Assembly: GCF_008931805.1 (NCBI RefSeq)
Contig: NZ_CP044399.1
Span: 1,364,001-1,428,000, forward strand
Direction: 5' to 3'
DNA: 64,000 nt
Source of the DNA: Moritella marina ATCC 15381
GTDB lineage: Bacteria; Pseudomonadota; Gammaproteobacteria; Enterobacterales; Moritellaceae
Shown here: positions 10,700-19,416 of the stretch, in pieces
How positions within the stretch are numbered: position 1 is the first letter of the stretch
How the letters are laid out: each line of letters begins with the position of its first letter
Notes under the pieces: model-generated
The model's input: only the letters and a program-made list of their open reading frames with translations
Databases searched by the model: none
Told to the model about the DNA's origin: nothing
Position numbers and translations under genes: made by a program

Positions 10700-12021
10700 T
10701 GAGTACAATTTTTTCTAAATCAGACCTAGCTCTCGCTCGTCAATTATTTAAAATGACTTGGCCAATGTTGTTTGGTGTATTGTCATTGATGAGTTTTCAA
10801 CTGGTCGACAGTGCGTTTATCGGTCAGTTGGGAATACTGCCCCTTGCTGCACAAGGCTTCACGCTGCCGATCCAAATGATTATTATTGGTATTCAGGTTG
10901 GTTTAGGGATTGCCACAACAGCTGTCATCTCAAGAGCACTAGGCGCAGAACAAACGCAGTATGCCAAGCAGTTAGGTGGCTTAGTGCTGATGATTGGCGG
11001 TGTTGGCGTCGCTGTAATTTGTGCTTTATTATGGCTGATTCGAGAACCCATTTTGATTCTGTTAAGCGCGCCTGATTCAGTGTATTCCGTTATCGAAGGC
11101 TACTGGCCAGTCTGGTTGGTGAGTGCATGGGTAGGGGCTTTATTGTATTTTTACTACAGTATTTGTCGGGCAAATGGTAACACCATGTTACCTGGCACTA
11201 TGATGATGGTTACCAGTGTCATTAATCTAGTACTTGATCCTATTTTTATTTTCACTTTTGATCTGGGCATTAACGGTGCCGCGCTTGCCACCATCATCGC
11301 TTTTGGTATCGGCGTTTTGTATGTCGCGCCGAAAGTAACTCAGAAGCACTGGGTCTGCTTCGATTGGAGTCACCTCGATGTCTCGGCAAGTGTTCGTTCG
11401 CTTGGCAATATAATGGGACCCGCCATGACCAGTCAACTCTTGCCTCCGCTTTCTTCAATGCTGGCGACTAAACTGTTGGCGAGTTATGGTGCTGCCGCTG
11501 TTGCAGCGTGGGCGCTAGGCTCTCGCTTTGAGTTCTTCTCTATTGTTGCTGTACTCGCACTCACTATGTCTATGCCACCAATGGTAGGGCGTTTATTGGG
11601 ACAAAATAAAATTGCAGAGATCCGCCAATTAGTCAGTATTGCCTGTAAGTTTATTCTTGGCTTTCAGTTTGTCATTGCGATCATCACTTTCTTCATCTCT
11701 ACTGAACTTGCAGGCCTGATGACCAGCGAATCAAATGTAGCAAGCATCCTCAACTCACATTTGCTCATCGTGCCAGTAAGTCTTGGTCCGTTGGGTATTT
11801 GTATGTTGATGGTGTCTGTTTCCAATGCGCTGGCAAGATCATACGTTGCACTGACTATTTCGGCATTACGGTTATTTGCTTTCTTCCTGCCATGTTTATG
11901 GATTGGTTCGCAAGTTGCAGATATCCAAGGTCTATTTGTAGGTGTGTTAGTCGGTAATATACTCGCAGGATTAACTGCTTGGCTGATGTATCAAAAGATA
12001 ATAAAACAATTTGTTAGCTAA
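10699..12021 (+). CDS. MATE-family efflux transporter
   Basis: A 440-residue integral membrane protein with about twelve membrane segments and two related halves, typical of MATE cation/drug antiporters (MTWPMLFGVLSLMSFQLVDS..FIGQLG, and a second half starting MGPAMTSQLLPPLSSM). The GTG start overlaps the lolE stop by one base, so translation is probably coupled to the Lol operon, although no link in function is known. Substrate unknown; exporters of this family use a Na+ or H+ gradient. Confidence 0.9.
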   Translation: MSTIFSKSDLALARQLFKMTWPMLFGVLSLMSFQLVDSAFIGQLGILPLAAQGFTLPIQMIIIGIQVGLGIATTAVISRALGAEQTQYAKQLGGLVLMIGGVGVAVICALLWLIREPILILLSAPDSVYSVIEGYWPVWLVSAWVGALLYFYYSICRANGNTMLPGTMMMVTSVINLVLDPIFIFTFDLGINGAALATIIAFGIGVLYVAPKVTQKHWVCFDWSHLDVSASVRSLGNIMGPAMTSQLLPPLSSMLATKLLASYGAAAVAAWALGSRFEFFSIVAVLALTMSMPPMVGRLLGQNKIAEIRQLVSIACKFILGFQFVIAIITFFISTELAGLMTSESNVASILNSHLLIVPVSLGPLGICMLMVSVSNALARSYVALTISALRLFAFFLPCLWIGSQVADIQGLFVGVLVGNILAGLTAWLMYQKIIKQFVS

Positions 12022-12113
12022 GCTTATTTTCAATTATTTGATAACACCTTGTTATGGTCAACGGGGTTAAGCATTAGGTAACGACTATAATGAAAATGTT
12101 TTAAAGGATGTTT

Positions 12114-12671
12114 ATGCGTAAATTTATAGTAATACTTGTATTTGTTTTATCAGGCTGTGTTATGTCTTCGGCCCCTGAAAACAATGCTGATTTTTCTGAT
12201 AAAACTAAACTTGAAAGTTTTGTTGGTTGCTATGCGAATGTCGGTGAAAGTGGTTTTGAAGGACCTCAAAGGTTACTGTCAGAGGCTATTTGGCCTAAAT
12301 CGACAATTGAGCATAACAAGATTGAATTTGTTGAGGTGGACTTAGCTTCAGAAACTAGCGTTTTGGTTGCCGCTAAATCTAAACTAAATGAATCTGTTTA
12401 TAAATCTAAATTTGTTGAAGGCCAAGATTTTGAAATAAAAAATGGTCAAGTCACTTTAAACAGCGAGTTTTCAGGCTCTTTAGCTGGAGAATCAGGTAAT
12501 CCATTCATTGGGGTTGCTGGTGGTTCGATTATGATTGGGCTAGATGAAAACGGCCACGGCAAGATGTCTGAATCTGCGACGTTTGTAGGAACAGCCTTTA
12601 TTTTTATTCCTGTAGCAGGCCATAGTACGGATTCAATTCGTTTCCTGAAATTACCAAGTGGCTGTCATTAA
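12114..12671 (+). CDS. Predicted lipoprotein of unknown function
   Basis: The protein starts MRKFIVILVFVLSGC, a signal peptide with a clear lipobox (LSGC), so the mature protein is probably a lipid-anchored periplasmic protein. I chose the ATG at 12114 because AAAGGA sits seven bases before it; the ATG at 12108 overlaps that ribosome site. The remaining ~165 residues contain FVGCYANVGESGFEG and a glycine-rich segment (NPFIGVAGGSIMIGLDENG), with a final Cys. I do not recognise the family. Sorting would use the Lol system encoded just upstream, but that holds for any outer-membrane lipoprotein. Confidence 0.75.
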   Translation: MRKFIVILVFVLSGCVMSSAPENNADFSDKTKLESFVGCYANVGESGFEGPQRLLSEAIWPKSTIEHNKIEFVEVDLASETSVLVAAKSKLNESVYKSKFVEGQDFEIKNGQVTLNSEFSGSLAGESGNPFIGVAGGSIMIGLDENGHGKMSESATFVGTAFIFIPVAGHSTDSIRFLKLPSGCH

Positions 12672-12804
12672 AGTTAATGAAGTAAATAGGGGAAATCTTA
12701 GTATTGAATTTACAGAAGAACCTCGAGTCGAGGAGTATGGTACCGTTGTTGTATTCAAAGATTTATACGGGACTAAATGGGATTTGTTACAACTAAATAA
12801 TTGA
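12649..12804 (+). pseudogene. C-terminal remnant of a VOC (glyoxalase-like) gene
   Basis: After an in-frame TGA at 12646 this frame reads about 51 codons to a TGA at 12802. The end reads EEYGTVVVFKDLYGTKWDL, very like the last strand of VOC-superfamily (glyoxalase/bleomycin-resistance) proteins, where it normally closes a ~120-residue protein. There is no ATG start; the only possible start is GTG 12658, inside the lipoprotein gene in another frame. I read it as the 3' remnant of a deleted gene rather than a functional small gene. Confidence 0.5.
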
Positions 12805-13011
12805 GTTAATAATCTACTCGCGGTATTTGAGTTTACCGAGTGGCGATATCTTATTCAATCTAGACCATCATGCAAAATTGGTTAAGATTCATCGAACGCT
12901 TTATGCTGTTTGATGACGGCCAATAATGCCTTTGCTATCATATACGTCTTCGCTATTGCGAAAGGCAGTGATATTATCCCGCTCTGATTTTAGTTACCCC
13001 AAGGAATTTAG

Positions 13012-13896
13012 ATGTCTGAAGTTTTAACCTCACAAGTACAGCCAACTAAGGTGCTTTTTACCCAAGGAATAACACAATCTATCGCGCAGGTATCATGGAT
13101 TGAACAAACAGATAGCAGTCTATATATCGTGACTGACACGACTCCATTCCATCCCGTAAGCCATATTTGGCCTGATCACCCGGCAGATAAAGGCTGCTTA
13201 GTATTTGAAGGTCATCAATATGCCGTTATAGACTGCGTAACCGGTGCGTTTGATATAGAAAATAACAAACTACATAAAGGTGCAGATATACCAGTAAAGC
13301 GTGGTGAAGCGGGTTGGCATTTTGTTGTTATTCATGAATTAGCGACAGATTTGCGATTAAATGTAAATGATACTGTCGAACTCGTTGTTGATGCGAATTT
13401 TCAAGCTGCGCTGAGTCGTGGACACAGTTCTGGACATTTATCGTCTTATGCATTAAACAAAGTGCTTGAGCAAACCTACTGGCGTAAAGATGCATCGCGT
13501 AAAGATGTGCTAAACAGCAGAGATTTTCATTCATATGCGCAAGTATTAAGCATTGTTTCTGAAAACCAATCAACAGACAGTTATCGTCTAGGTAAAACGT
13601 TGAAAAAGCGTGGTCTTAATGTGACAGAAATGCTCGCTGATCTTGCGATTATTGAAGCGCAAGTGAATGTTGTCTTGGCAACTTGGCTTGCAACTGCTGC
13701 ACCAGTCGTTATGAAGCGTGAAGGTGATGCGCTGACTGATTCACGTTTTTGGTGTTGTGATTTAGGTGTGGGAGAAAGTATTACGATGCCTTGTGGTGGT
13801 TCTCATGTCCAAAGCTTGACTGAATATAATGCGATTAAGATTACATTGACGTTAAAATCAGAACAAGATCTAGAAATGATCACGACGGCAAGCTAG
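13012..13896 (+). CDS. AlaX-type alanyl-tRNA editing protein
   Basis: A 294-residue protein related to the editing domain of alanyl-tRNA synthetase. Two zinc-binding motifs are intact: HSSGH (H138, H142) and CGGSH (C261, H265). Free-standing AlaX proteins hydrolyse Ser- or Gly-mischarged tRNA-Ala. An N-terminal beta-barrel-like segment precedes the catalytic domain, with no synthetase catalytic core. A ribosome site AAGGAA lies before the ATG. It converges on alaE across a shared terminator. The family call is firm; the precise amino acid edited is not known. Confidence 0.85.
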   Translation: MSEVLTSQVQPTKVLFTQGITQSIAQVSWIEQTDSSLYIVTDTTPFHPVSHIWPDHPADKGCLVFEGHQYAVIDCVTGAFDIENNKLHKGADIPVKRGEAGWHFVVIHELATDLRLNVNDTVELVVDANFQAALSRGHSSGHLSSYALNKVLEQTYWRKDASRKDVLNSRDFHSYAQVLSIVSENQSTDSYRLGKTLKKRGLNVTEMLADLAIIEAQVNVVLATWLATAAPVVMKREGDALTDSRFWCCDLGVGESITMPCGGSHVQSLTEYNAIKITLTLKSEQDLEMITTAS

Positions 13897-13974
13897 CGCT
13901 TTATATTATCCAAAGACACCGTTATTTAGTGCCAATAGAGATATTATAATAGGACACTCAGGAACGGAAATAAA

Positions 13975-13997
13975 AAAGGCGCCAGATCCGCGCCTTT
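13975..13997. terminator. Bidirectional terminator between alaX-like gene and alaE
   Basis: An 8-bp perfect stem, AAAGGCGC / GCGCCTTT, with a 7-base loop. A-rich sequence on the left (from 13972) supports termination of the minus-strand alaE; the T-rich right side is weaker. It sits between two convergent genes. Confidence 0.8.
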
Positions 13998-14067
13998 ACT
14001 ATTTGCCTCTAAAAATCTGCTATATCGTTAACTTGTACCTAGGTTATTCCATTCAGCCTAACAATTA

Positions 14068-14523
14068 TTAAGCGCTAATACCTGCATGGTAGCCAGGCAC
14101 ACGAAATAGCTTACGACATAGGTCCAGGAACTGCCCATAAAATACGCCAACAAAGCAAGATACAACTGCATTACTTGATACAGCCGTGACGATCTGAGCG
14201 AAGTCTGCACCAACAGATAATAAAATTAATGCATAAACCGGTGATTGAAAAGAGACATAGGCAAACGTATCACCAAGTTGTTTACTTAATTTATTCTTCA
14301 GTAATTTAGTAAAGCTCTTAATAATAAAGTCACGATATAAACCATACGGATAAGCAATGGCAATATTTACAGGTATTGACACCATGCGAGAAGCTAAAGA
14401 TTGTTGAAACGACATCCCTGAGACAAAAATCTCAATCAACATACCCACAACAAAACTAAATACTACCATTGCGAATGTGTCAGCTGCGGCATTACGCACG
14501 CAGAAAGGGGCTTTAACTTGCAT
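14068..14523 (-). CDS. alaE: L-alanine exporter AlaE
   Basis: A 151-residue membrane protein with four hydrophobic segments, closely resembling E. coli AlaE (YgaW): [50 protein letters not shown], and [20 protein letters not shown]. AlaE exports L-alanine and limits its toxic accumulation. It converges with an alanyl-tRNA editing gene, which makes an alanine-themed neighbourhood. The next 307 bases upstream hold no gene. Confidence 0.92.
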   Translation of the reverse strand: MQVKAPFCVRNAAADTFAMVVFSFVVGMLIEIFVSGMSFQQSLASRMVSIPVNIAIAYPYGLYRDFIIKSFTKLLKNKLSKQLGDTFAYVSFQSPVYALILLSVGADFAQIVTAVSSNAVVSCFVGVFYGQFLDLCRKLFRVPGYHAGISA

Positions 14524-14830
14524 TTACTTATCTCTACTAGGTTAATATCGTGTTTAAATTGATTTATTCATCACTTATAGACTGGATGTTTAAGTATAGG
14601 TGGAATATGTGGGTATTAAATCACGTATTTAGTAGTTTTAATCACTAAAGGTTTCTTGGTTTTTAAGTTTTTTATGTATTTAATACTGAGAATGAATGAA
14701 AAATAGAAAGTAAATGCTGGGGAATACAAAAAAAGATAAGGGTTAGTGTGATGTGGTTCAAATAACTGACCGAAACTAACGGTCAGTGTCACGTATGCTT
14801 TAATTGTGTGTTGACAGTTTGGTCAACTAA
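14524..14830. other. Intergenic region, no gene seen
   Basis: About 307 AT-rich bases between alaE and the DUF2797 gene, both on the minus strand. The alaE promoter must lie in the left part. The right part contains the hairpin listed at 14765-14787. No ORF with a ribosome site was found. Confidence 0.6.
14765..14787 (-). terminator. Possible terminator after the DUF2797 gene
   Basis: A perfect 8-bp inverted repeat ACTGACCG / CGGTCAGT with a 7-base loop lies 44 bases past the stop of the minus-strand DUF2797 gene. On the minus strand it is followed by TTATTTG, a weak T-tract, so termination is plausible but not certain. Confidence 0.45.
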
Positions 14831-15655
14831 TTAGGCTGTGAAGGTGATCTCATAGCTAGAAAATTTACGCATGTTGATCACACCGGTATCTAAAAACAGA
14901 TATTGACCTTTAATACCTTTTAATACGCCAGTCACAACAGGCTCTTTATCAAAGTTGTGTGAGACGATTTTGGTTGGATGCTCAGTAACAGGGTAGTTAA
15001 TCGTCACAATCTCTTCTTCAAGTTCTTCAATTGCATCTAAGCCGTACATCATTTCTATGTTACCTAGCTGTTCTTCGATTAGAGGCATTAAACGTGCTGC
15101 TTCTGCTTTTAAATCAAGATCGGTATTTTTACCTTTTAGCATGGTACGCCAATTGGTTTTATCGCCGATGAATTCTGCCAGAGCGGTTTCAACTAAGCCT
15201 GATATCAGTCTTGTTTTAACTTTGAATATAGGTAAGCCTTGTGTCGCCCCTTGATCAATCCAGCGCGTTGGCAATTGGGTATGGCGGGTAATACCAACCT
15301 TTAATGCAGATGTATTAGACAGATAAACATAATGATCTGTCATACAGAAGTCATCCGCCCATTCAGGCTGACGACAGGTACCATGTTCATAATGGCATGT
15401 TTCTGGCTTCATTATACACATGTCACAACTTGCTAGCTTACGTGTACAAACAAAGCAGTGGCCTTGTGAATAGCTTTTCTTGGTTTTCTTGCCACAATTC
15501 AAGCAATGTATGTTGCCTGTGTGCGTCATTGTGATTGATTTACCGATAAATTCGTTTAACGGAATAAGCGTATCGTCGAGTGGTAACTGGTAACTCACAC
15601 TGCTATCTGCATTGAGAGTTGAAACCATTTTACTGATATGACCGGTGGTTGACAT
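14831..15655 (-). CDS. DUF2797 family protein (Cys-rich, GIY-YIG-like segment)
   Basis: A 274-residue cytoplasmic protein conserved in gammaproteobacteria as DUF2797. Residues ~50-95 hold many paired cysteines (CLNC, CFVC, CDMC, then two further Cys), indicating one or two zinc sites. Next comes YVYLSNTSALKVGITR, which resembles the start of GIY-YIG folds, and a conserved arginine in PTRWIDQGA. The C-terminus is beta-rich (VVTGVLKGIKGQYLFLDTGV). The function is unknown; nuclease activity is only suggested by the motif. It is divergent from thrS. Confidence 0.75.
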   Translation of the reverse strand: MSTTGHISKMVSTLNADSSVSYQLPLDDTLIPLNEFIGKSITMTHTGNIHCLNCGKKTKKSYSQGHCFVCTRKLASCDMCIMKPETCHYEHGTCRQPEWADDFCMTDHYVYLSNTSALKVGITRHTQLPTRWIDQGATQGLPIFKVKTRLISGLVETALAEFIGDKTNWRTMLKGKNTDLDLKAEAARLMPLIEEQLGNIEMMYGLDAIEELEEEIVTINYPVTEHPTKIVSHNFDKEPVVTGVLKGIKGQYLFLDTGVINMRKFSSYEITFTA

Positions 15656-15739
15656 TGTATGTTATTCCATTGCTTGTGAAATTGTAGGGACTGATGTTGT
15701 TTGATAAATGGCGTATTTATTCTTTTATATAGTGATAAA

Positions 15740-15769
15740 TTGACGCGAGATTAACAAAAGCCGTGTAAT
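15740..15769 (+). promoter_or_regulatory. Candidate thrS promoter
   Basis: TTGACG (15740-15745) and TGTAAT (15764-15769) are separated by 18 bases; a better -10 hexamer, TATAAT, lies at 15785-15790 but without a clear -35. Either would give a thrS leader of roughly 210-235 bases. No gene is present in the 354-base gap between DUF2797 and thrS. Confidence 0.35.
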
Positions 15770-15895
15770 TATAAAGTAATTCTATATAATACTTGGTCTG
15801 AAATTTCTTTCTACTTATAGTTTTACTTTTGCTCATTCGCTGACAATTTTGTTTTCGATGGCGGAACGTTCTACTTAATTTCAGTTTATTAGTGG

Positions 15896-16009
15896 GTGTT
15901 AGCTATTTGTATCTAACACTTTACTGAACATTATCACTTGGTGTGTTATTCACGCCATAATTTATGCAAACGCTGCATCGTAGGCAGCATCACTGCAAAA
16001 GGATATAAA
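15896..16009 (+). promoter_or_regulatory. thrS translational operator with tRNA-Thr anticodon mimic
   Basis: Two stem-loops precede the thrS ATG. The upstream one is GTGTTAG / CTAACAC (15896-15902, 15913-15919). The second is GCTGC / GCAGC (15972-15976, 15984-15988) with a 7-base loop ATCGTAG. A 5-bp stem with a 7-base loop reading U-CGU-A is the geometry of the tRNA-Thr(CGU) anticodon arm, and the CGU sits 29-31 bases before the ATG. In E. coli ThrRS binds such a mimic at about the same distance and blocks ribosome loading. The arrangement of upstream stem, unpaired linker, anticodon-like stem and ribosome site AAGGAT matches that four-domain operator. Function is inferred by analogy. Confidence 0.7.
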
Positions 16010-17944
16010 ATGCCTGTTATTACTCTTCCAGATGGCGCTCAGCGTCAATTTGACAATCCAGTATCAATTATGGATATTGCCGCAGATATTAGTTCCGGTC
16101 TTGCTAAAGCATGTATCGCTGGCCGTGTTAATGGTGAACGTGTTGACGCATGTGACCTGATCACTGAAGACGCTGCAATTGAAATCATTACTTCTAAAGA
16201 TGCTGATGGTCTAGAGATCTTACGCCACTCTTGTGCGCATTTACTTGGTCATGCTATTAAGCAGTTATGGCCAAATACCAAGATGGCTATTGGTCCTACC
16301 ATTGATAAAGGCTTCTATTATGACGTCGAAATGGAAGAACCAATTAGTGAAGCTGATTTAGCTAAACTAGAAAAGCACATGACGAAACTGGTTAAGACCA
16401 ACTATCAAGTAATTAAGAAAGTTGTATCTTGGCAAGAAGCGCGTGACACATTTGAAGCTCGTGGTGAAACATATAAAGTAGCTATCTTAGACGAGAACAT
16501 CGGTCGTGATGAAACGCCTGCTTTATACCACCATGAAGAATACATTGATATGTGTCGTGGTCCACACGTACCAGTAATGAAGCATTGCCAGCATTTTAAA
16601 TTAATGTCTGTTGCCGGTGCATACTGGCGTGGTAACTCTGATAACAAGATGTTACAACGTGTTTATGGTACGGCTTGGACAGATAAGAAAGAGCTTAAAG
16701 AATACCTACAACGCCTTGTTGAAGCAGAGAAACGTGATCACCGTAAAATTGGTAAGCAACTTGATCTTTACCATATGCAAGAAGATGCTCCGGGCATGGT
16801 GTTCTGGCATAATGATGGTTGGACGATCTTCCGTGAGTTAGAAACGTTCATTCGTGAAAAACTACGTGACTTTAACTACCAAGAAGTGAAAGGTCCACAA
16901 ATCATGGATCGTAGCTTGTGGGAAAAATCAGGCCACTGGGACAAATATGCAGACGGTATGTTCTGTACGCATTCGGAAAATCGTGAATACGCGATTAAAC
17001 CAATGAATTGTCCTGGTCATGTACAGATTTATAACCAAGGTTTAAAATCTTACCGTGATTTACCATTACGTATGGCTGAGTTTGGCTCATGTCACCGTAA
17101 TGAACCATCTGGTTCGCTACATGGCTTGATGCGTGTACGTGGCTTCACACAGGATGATGCTCACATCTTCTGTACTGAAGACCAAATACAGCAAGAAGTA
17201 TCTGATTGTATCAAGATGGTTTTCGAAACTTACGAAACGTTTGGTTTCAAAGATATCGAAATTAAACTGTCTACACGCCCTGAAAATCGTGTAGGTAGTG
17301 ATGCTACTTGGGATAAATCAGAAAAAGCACTTGCTGATGCATTAACTGCAAGTGGCCTAAGCTACGAGATACAAGAAGGTGAGGGTGCATTTTATGGACC
17401 TAAAATTGAATTTACCTTACATGACTGTTTAGATCGTGCATGGCAATGTGGTACAATTCAGCTAGACTTCTCAATGCCTGAAAAATTAGGCGCTGAATAT
17501 GTGTGTGAAAATAATGGTCGTGATACGCCTGTTATGATTCACCGAGCGATTTTAGGGTCTCTTGAGCGCTTCATTGGTATTCTAATTGAAGAATATGCAG
17601 GTCTTTTCCCTACTTGGATTTCACCTGTTCAAGCTGTCGTAATGAATATTACAGACAAACAGGCTGTTTTTGCTACAGAATTTGTAGAAAAAATGAAGAA
17701 AGTGGGCATTAGAGCAAAATTAGACTTGAGAAATGAGAAGATAGGCTTTAAAATCCGCGAACATACTTTGAAACGTGTGCCTTATCTTTTGGTTATCGGC
17801 GATAAAGAAGTCGAGTCAGGAGAAATTGCAGTACGTACTCGTAAGGGCGTTGACTTAGGTACTATGAAGTTGGATGACTTCATCAGTAAATTACAAACCG
17901 AAGTCAATAGCCGCGGTAAAACAACTTTGGAGGATTCGTTATAA
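16010..17944 (+). CDS. thrS: Threonyl-tRNA synthetase
   Basis: A 644-residue class II synthetase. The start is the ATG at 16010, giving MPVITLPDG as in other ThrRS, with AAGGAT before it; the longer frame to 15938 is leader RNA. Domains in order: TGS (1-61), the editing domain with [10 protein letters not shown] and its zinc-type histidines (from about residue 73), the catalytic core with MNCPGH (zinc Cys near 334) and [20 protein letters not shown]-type motif 2, and a C-terminal anticodon-binding domain. It charges tRNA-Thr. Its stop codon overlaps the infC start by four bases. Confidence 0.98.
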   Translation: MPVITLPDGAQRQFDNPVSIMDIAADISSGLAKACIAGRVNGERVDACDLITEDAAIEIITSKDADGLEILRHSCAHLLGHAIKQLWPNTKMAIGPTIDKGFYYDVEMEEPISEADLAKLEKHMTKLVKTNYQVIKKVVSWQEARDTFEARGETYKVAILDENIGRDETPALYHHEEYIDMCRGPHVPVMKHCQHFKLMSVAGAYWRGNSDNKMLQRVYGTAWTDKKELKEYLQRLVEAEKRDHRKIGKQLDLYHMQEDAPGMVFWHNDGWTIFRELETFIREKLRDFNYQEVKGPQIMDRSLWEKSGHWDKYADGMFCTHSENREYAIKPMNCPGHVQIYNQGLKSYRDLPLRMAEFGSCHRNEPSGSLHGLMRVRGFTQDDAHIFCTEDQIQQEVSDCIKMVFETYETFGFKDIEIKLSTRPENRVGSDATWDKSEKALADALTASGLSYEIQEGEGAFYGPKIEFTLHDCLDRAWQCGTIQLDFSMPEKLGAEYVCENNGRDTPVMIHRAILGSLERFIGILIEEYAGLFPTWISPVQAVVMNITDKQAVFATEFVEKMKKVGIRAKLDLRNEKIGFKIREHTLKRVPYLLVIGDKEVESGEIAVRTRKGVDLGTMKLDDFISKLQTEVNSRGKTTLEDSL

Positions 17945-18483
17945 AAGGCGGAAAAAAAGGTCAACAACAAACGACCAGACAACATCGTATAAACGAAGAA
18001 ATTCGTATACCTGAATGTCGCTTAAACGGTGCTGATGGTGAAGTGATTGGAATCGTATCTATAAGAGAAGCTCTTGCTATTGCAGAAGAAGCTAGTTTAG
18101 ATCTTGTGGAAATTAGCCCGAATGCCGAGCCTCCTGTTTGCCGTGTCATGGATTACGGTAAATTTATATACGAGAAAAGTAAATCTGTTAAAGAGCAGAA
18201 GAAAAAGCAAGTTCGGGTTCAGGTTAAGGAAATAAAATTCCGACCTGGAACTGATACCGGCGATTATCAGGTAAAACTACGCAACCTGACTCGCTTCCTC
18301 GAAGAAGGCAACAAAGCGAAAATTACGCTACGTTTCCGAGGTCGAGAAATGGCGCACCAGAGCCTAGGCTTTGATCTTTTGAATCGTATTAAAGACGATC
18401 TAAAAGAAATTGCAGTCGTGGAGGCTTTTCCAAAAATGGAAGGTCGTCAAGCTGTAATGGTGTTAGCCCCAAAAAAGAAATAG
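17941..18483 (+). CDS. infC: Translation initiation factor IF-3
   Basis: A 180-residue IF-3. Homology extends upstream of the first ATG to ATA-AAA-GGC-GGA (M)KGG, the same N-terminus as E. coli IF-3, which starts with AUU. The start here is therefore ATA at 17941, preceded by GGAGGA at 17929-17934. It overlaps the thrS stop (17942-17944). Because IF-3 rejects non-standard start codons, a rare start lets IF-3 limit its own synthesis. The body carries [19 protein letters not shown] and [12 protein letters not shown], and the protein ends in MVLAPKKK. Confidence 0.96.
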   Translation: MKGGKKGQQQTTRQHRINEEIRIPECRLNGADGEVIGIVSIREALAIAEEASLDLVEISPNAEPPVCRVMDYGKFIYEKSKSVKEQKKKQVRVQVKEIKFRPGTDTGDYQVKLRNLTRFLEEGNKAKITLRFRGREMAHQSLGFDLLNRIKDDLKEIAVVEAFPKMEGRQAVMVLAPKKK

Positions 18484-18567
18484 TAGGTGCTTCCAAGTAG
18501 TATGAGTGTGTAAACACTTGTACTCGCCTTATTATTATTCATTAATATTCAACAATGCGGAGTTATA

Positions 18568-18762
18568 ATGCCTAAGTTGAAATCGAATAAAGGCGCTGCA
18601 AAGCGCTTTAAAAAAACCGCTAATGGTTTTAAACGCAAACAGTCTCACCTACGTCATATTTTGACCAAGAAGAGCACTAAACGTAAACGTCACCTTCGTG
18701 GTACGCAAATGGTTGCAAAATGTGATGTTGCATCTGTTTCACGTATGCTTCCATACGCTTAA
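18568..18762 (+). CDS. rpmI: 50S ribosomal protein L35
   Basis: A 64-residue basic protein, [18 protein letters not shown], the invariant L35 start. GCGGAG lies before the ATG. The 84-base gap after infC contains a small hairpin (GTGT / ACAC near 18507-18518), in the place where L20 represses rpmI-rplT in E. coli; that the hairpin acts as the operator is only a guess. Confidence 0.98.
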   Translation: MPKLKSNKGAAKRFKKTANGFKRKQSHLRHILTKKSTKRKRHLRGTQMVAKCDVASVSRMLPYA

Positions 18763-18789
18763 TTTTAGATATAAAAGAGGAAAATAGTT

Positions 18790-19146
18790 ATGCCTAGAGT
18801 TAAACGCGGTGTTGTTGCACGTGCTCGTCATAAGAAAGTTTTAAAACAAGCTAAAGGTTATTACGGAGCTCGTTCACGAGTTTATCGTGTTGCCTTCCAA
18901 GCAGTTACAAAAGCTGGTCAATATGCTTACCGTGACCGTCGTCAACGTAAACGTCAATTCCGTCAATTATGGATTACACGTATTAACGCTGCTGCACGTC
19001 AAAATGGTATGTCTTACAGCCGTTTCATTAATGGCCTTAAACACGCCTCTATTGAAATCGATCGTAAGATCTTAGCAGACATTGCTGTATTCGATAAAGC
19101 GGCATTTACTGTACTAGTAAATAAAGCAAAAGAAGCAGTTGCTTAA
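18790..19146 (+). CDS. rplT: 50S ribosomal protein L20
   Basis: A 118-residue L20, of standard length, starting [16 protein letters not shown]. It binds 23S rRNA early in 50S assembly and, in relatives, represses its own operon. It lies 27 bases after rpmI with an AGAGGA ribosome site, and is followed by a strong terminator. Confidence 0.98.
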   Translation: MPRVKRGVVARARHKKVLKQAKGYYGARSRVYRVAFQAVTKAGQYAYRDRRQRKRQFRQLWITRINAAARQNGMSYSRFINGLKHASIEIDRKILADIAVFDKAAFTVLVNKAKEAVA

Positions 19147-19172
19147 TTTTAATTAATTAAGTAAATGTTATC

Positions 19173-19199
19173 AAAGGAGGCCTCGGCCTCCTTTTTAGT
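19173..19199 (+). terminator. Rho-independent terminator of thrS-infC-rpmI-rplT
   Basis: A 9-bp stem AAAGGAGGC / GCCTCCTTT with a 4-base loop, followed by a T-run, 26 bases after the rplT stop. Confidence 0.9.
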
Positions 19200-19416
19200 T
19201 TCTGTCATACACACTTCTAGTAATTGTTATATCTCCCGACCAAATCAGGCCATAGGCTAGTCATAAACCATACAACTACCTATAAATAATTAAGCCTACT
19301 GAACGATAAAATAACTATAAAGAGCTGTCTATAAAACCCTCTATATACTTGCATAATGCTTTTCTGTAATATCGATTTATCAATTTAAAATAATTTTGAG
19401 ATAGATATTCAACTTT

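Noticed and set aside
15938-16009. N-terminal extension of ThrRS from ATG 15938
   Set aside because: The extra 24 residues are not part of ThrRS, the conserved start MPVITL follows AAGGAT at 16010, and the DNA forms the operator stem.
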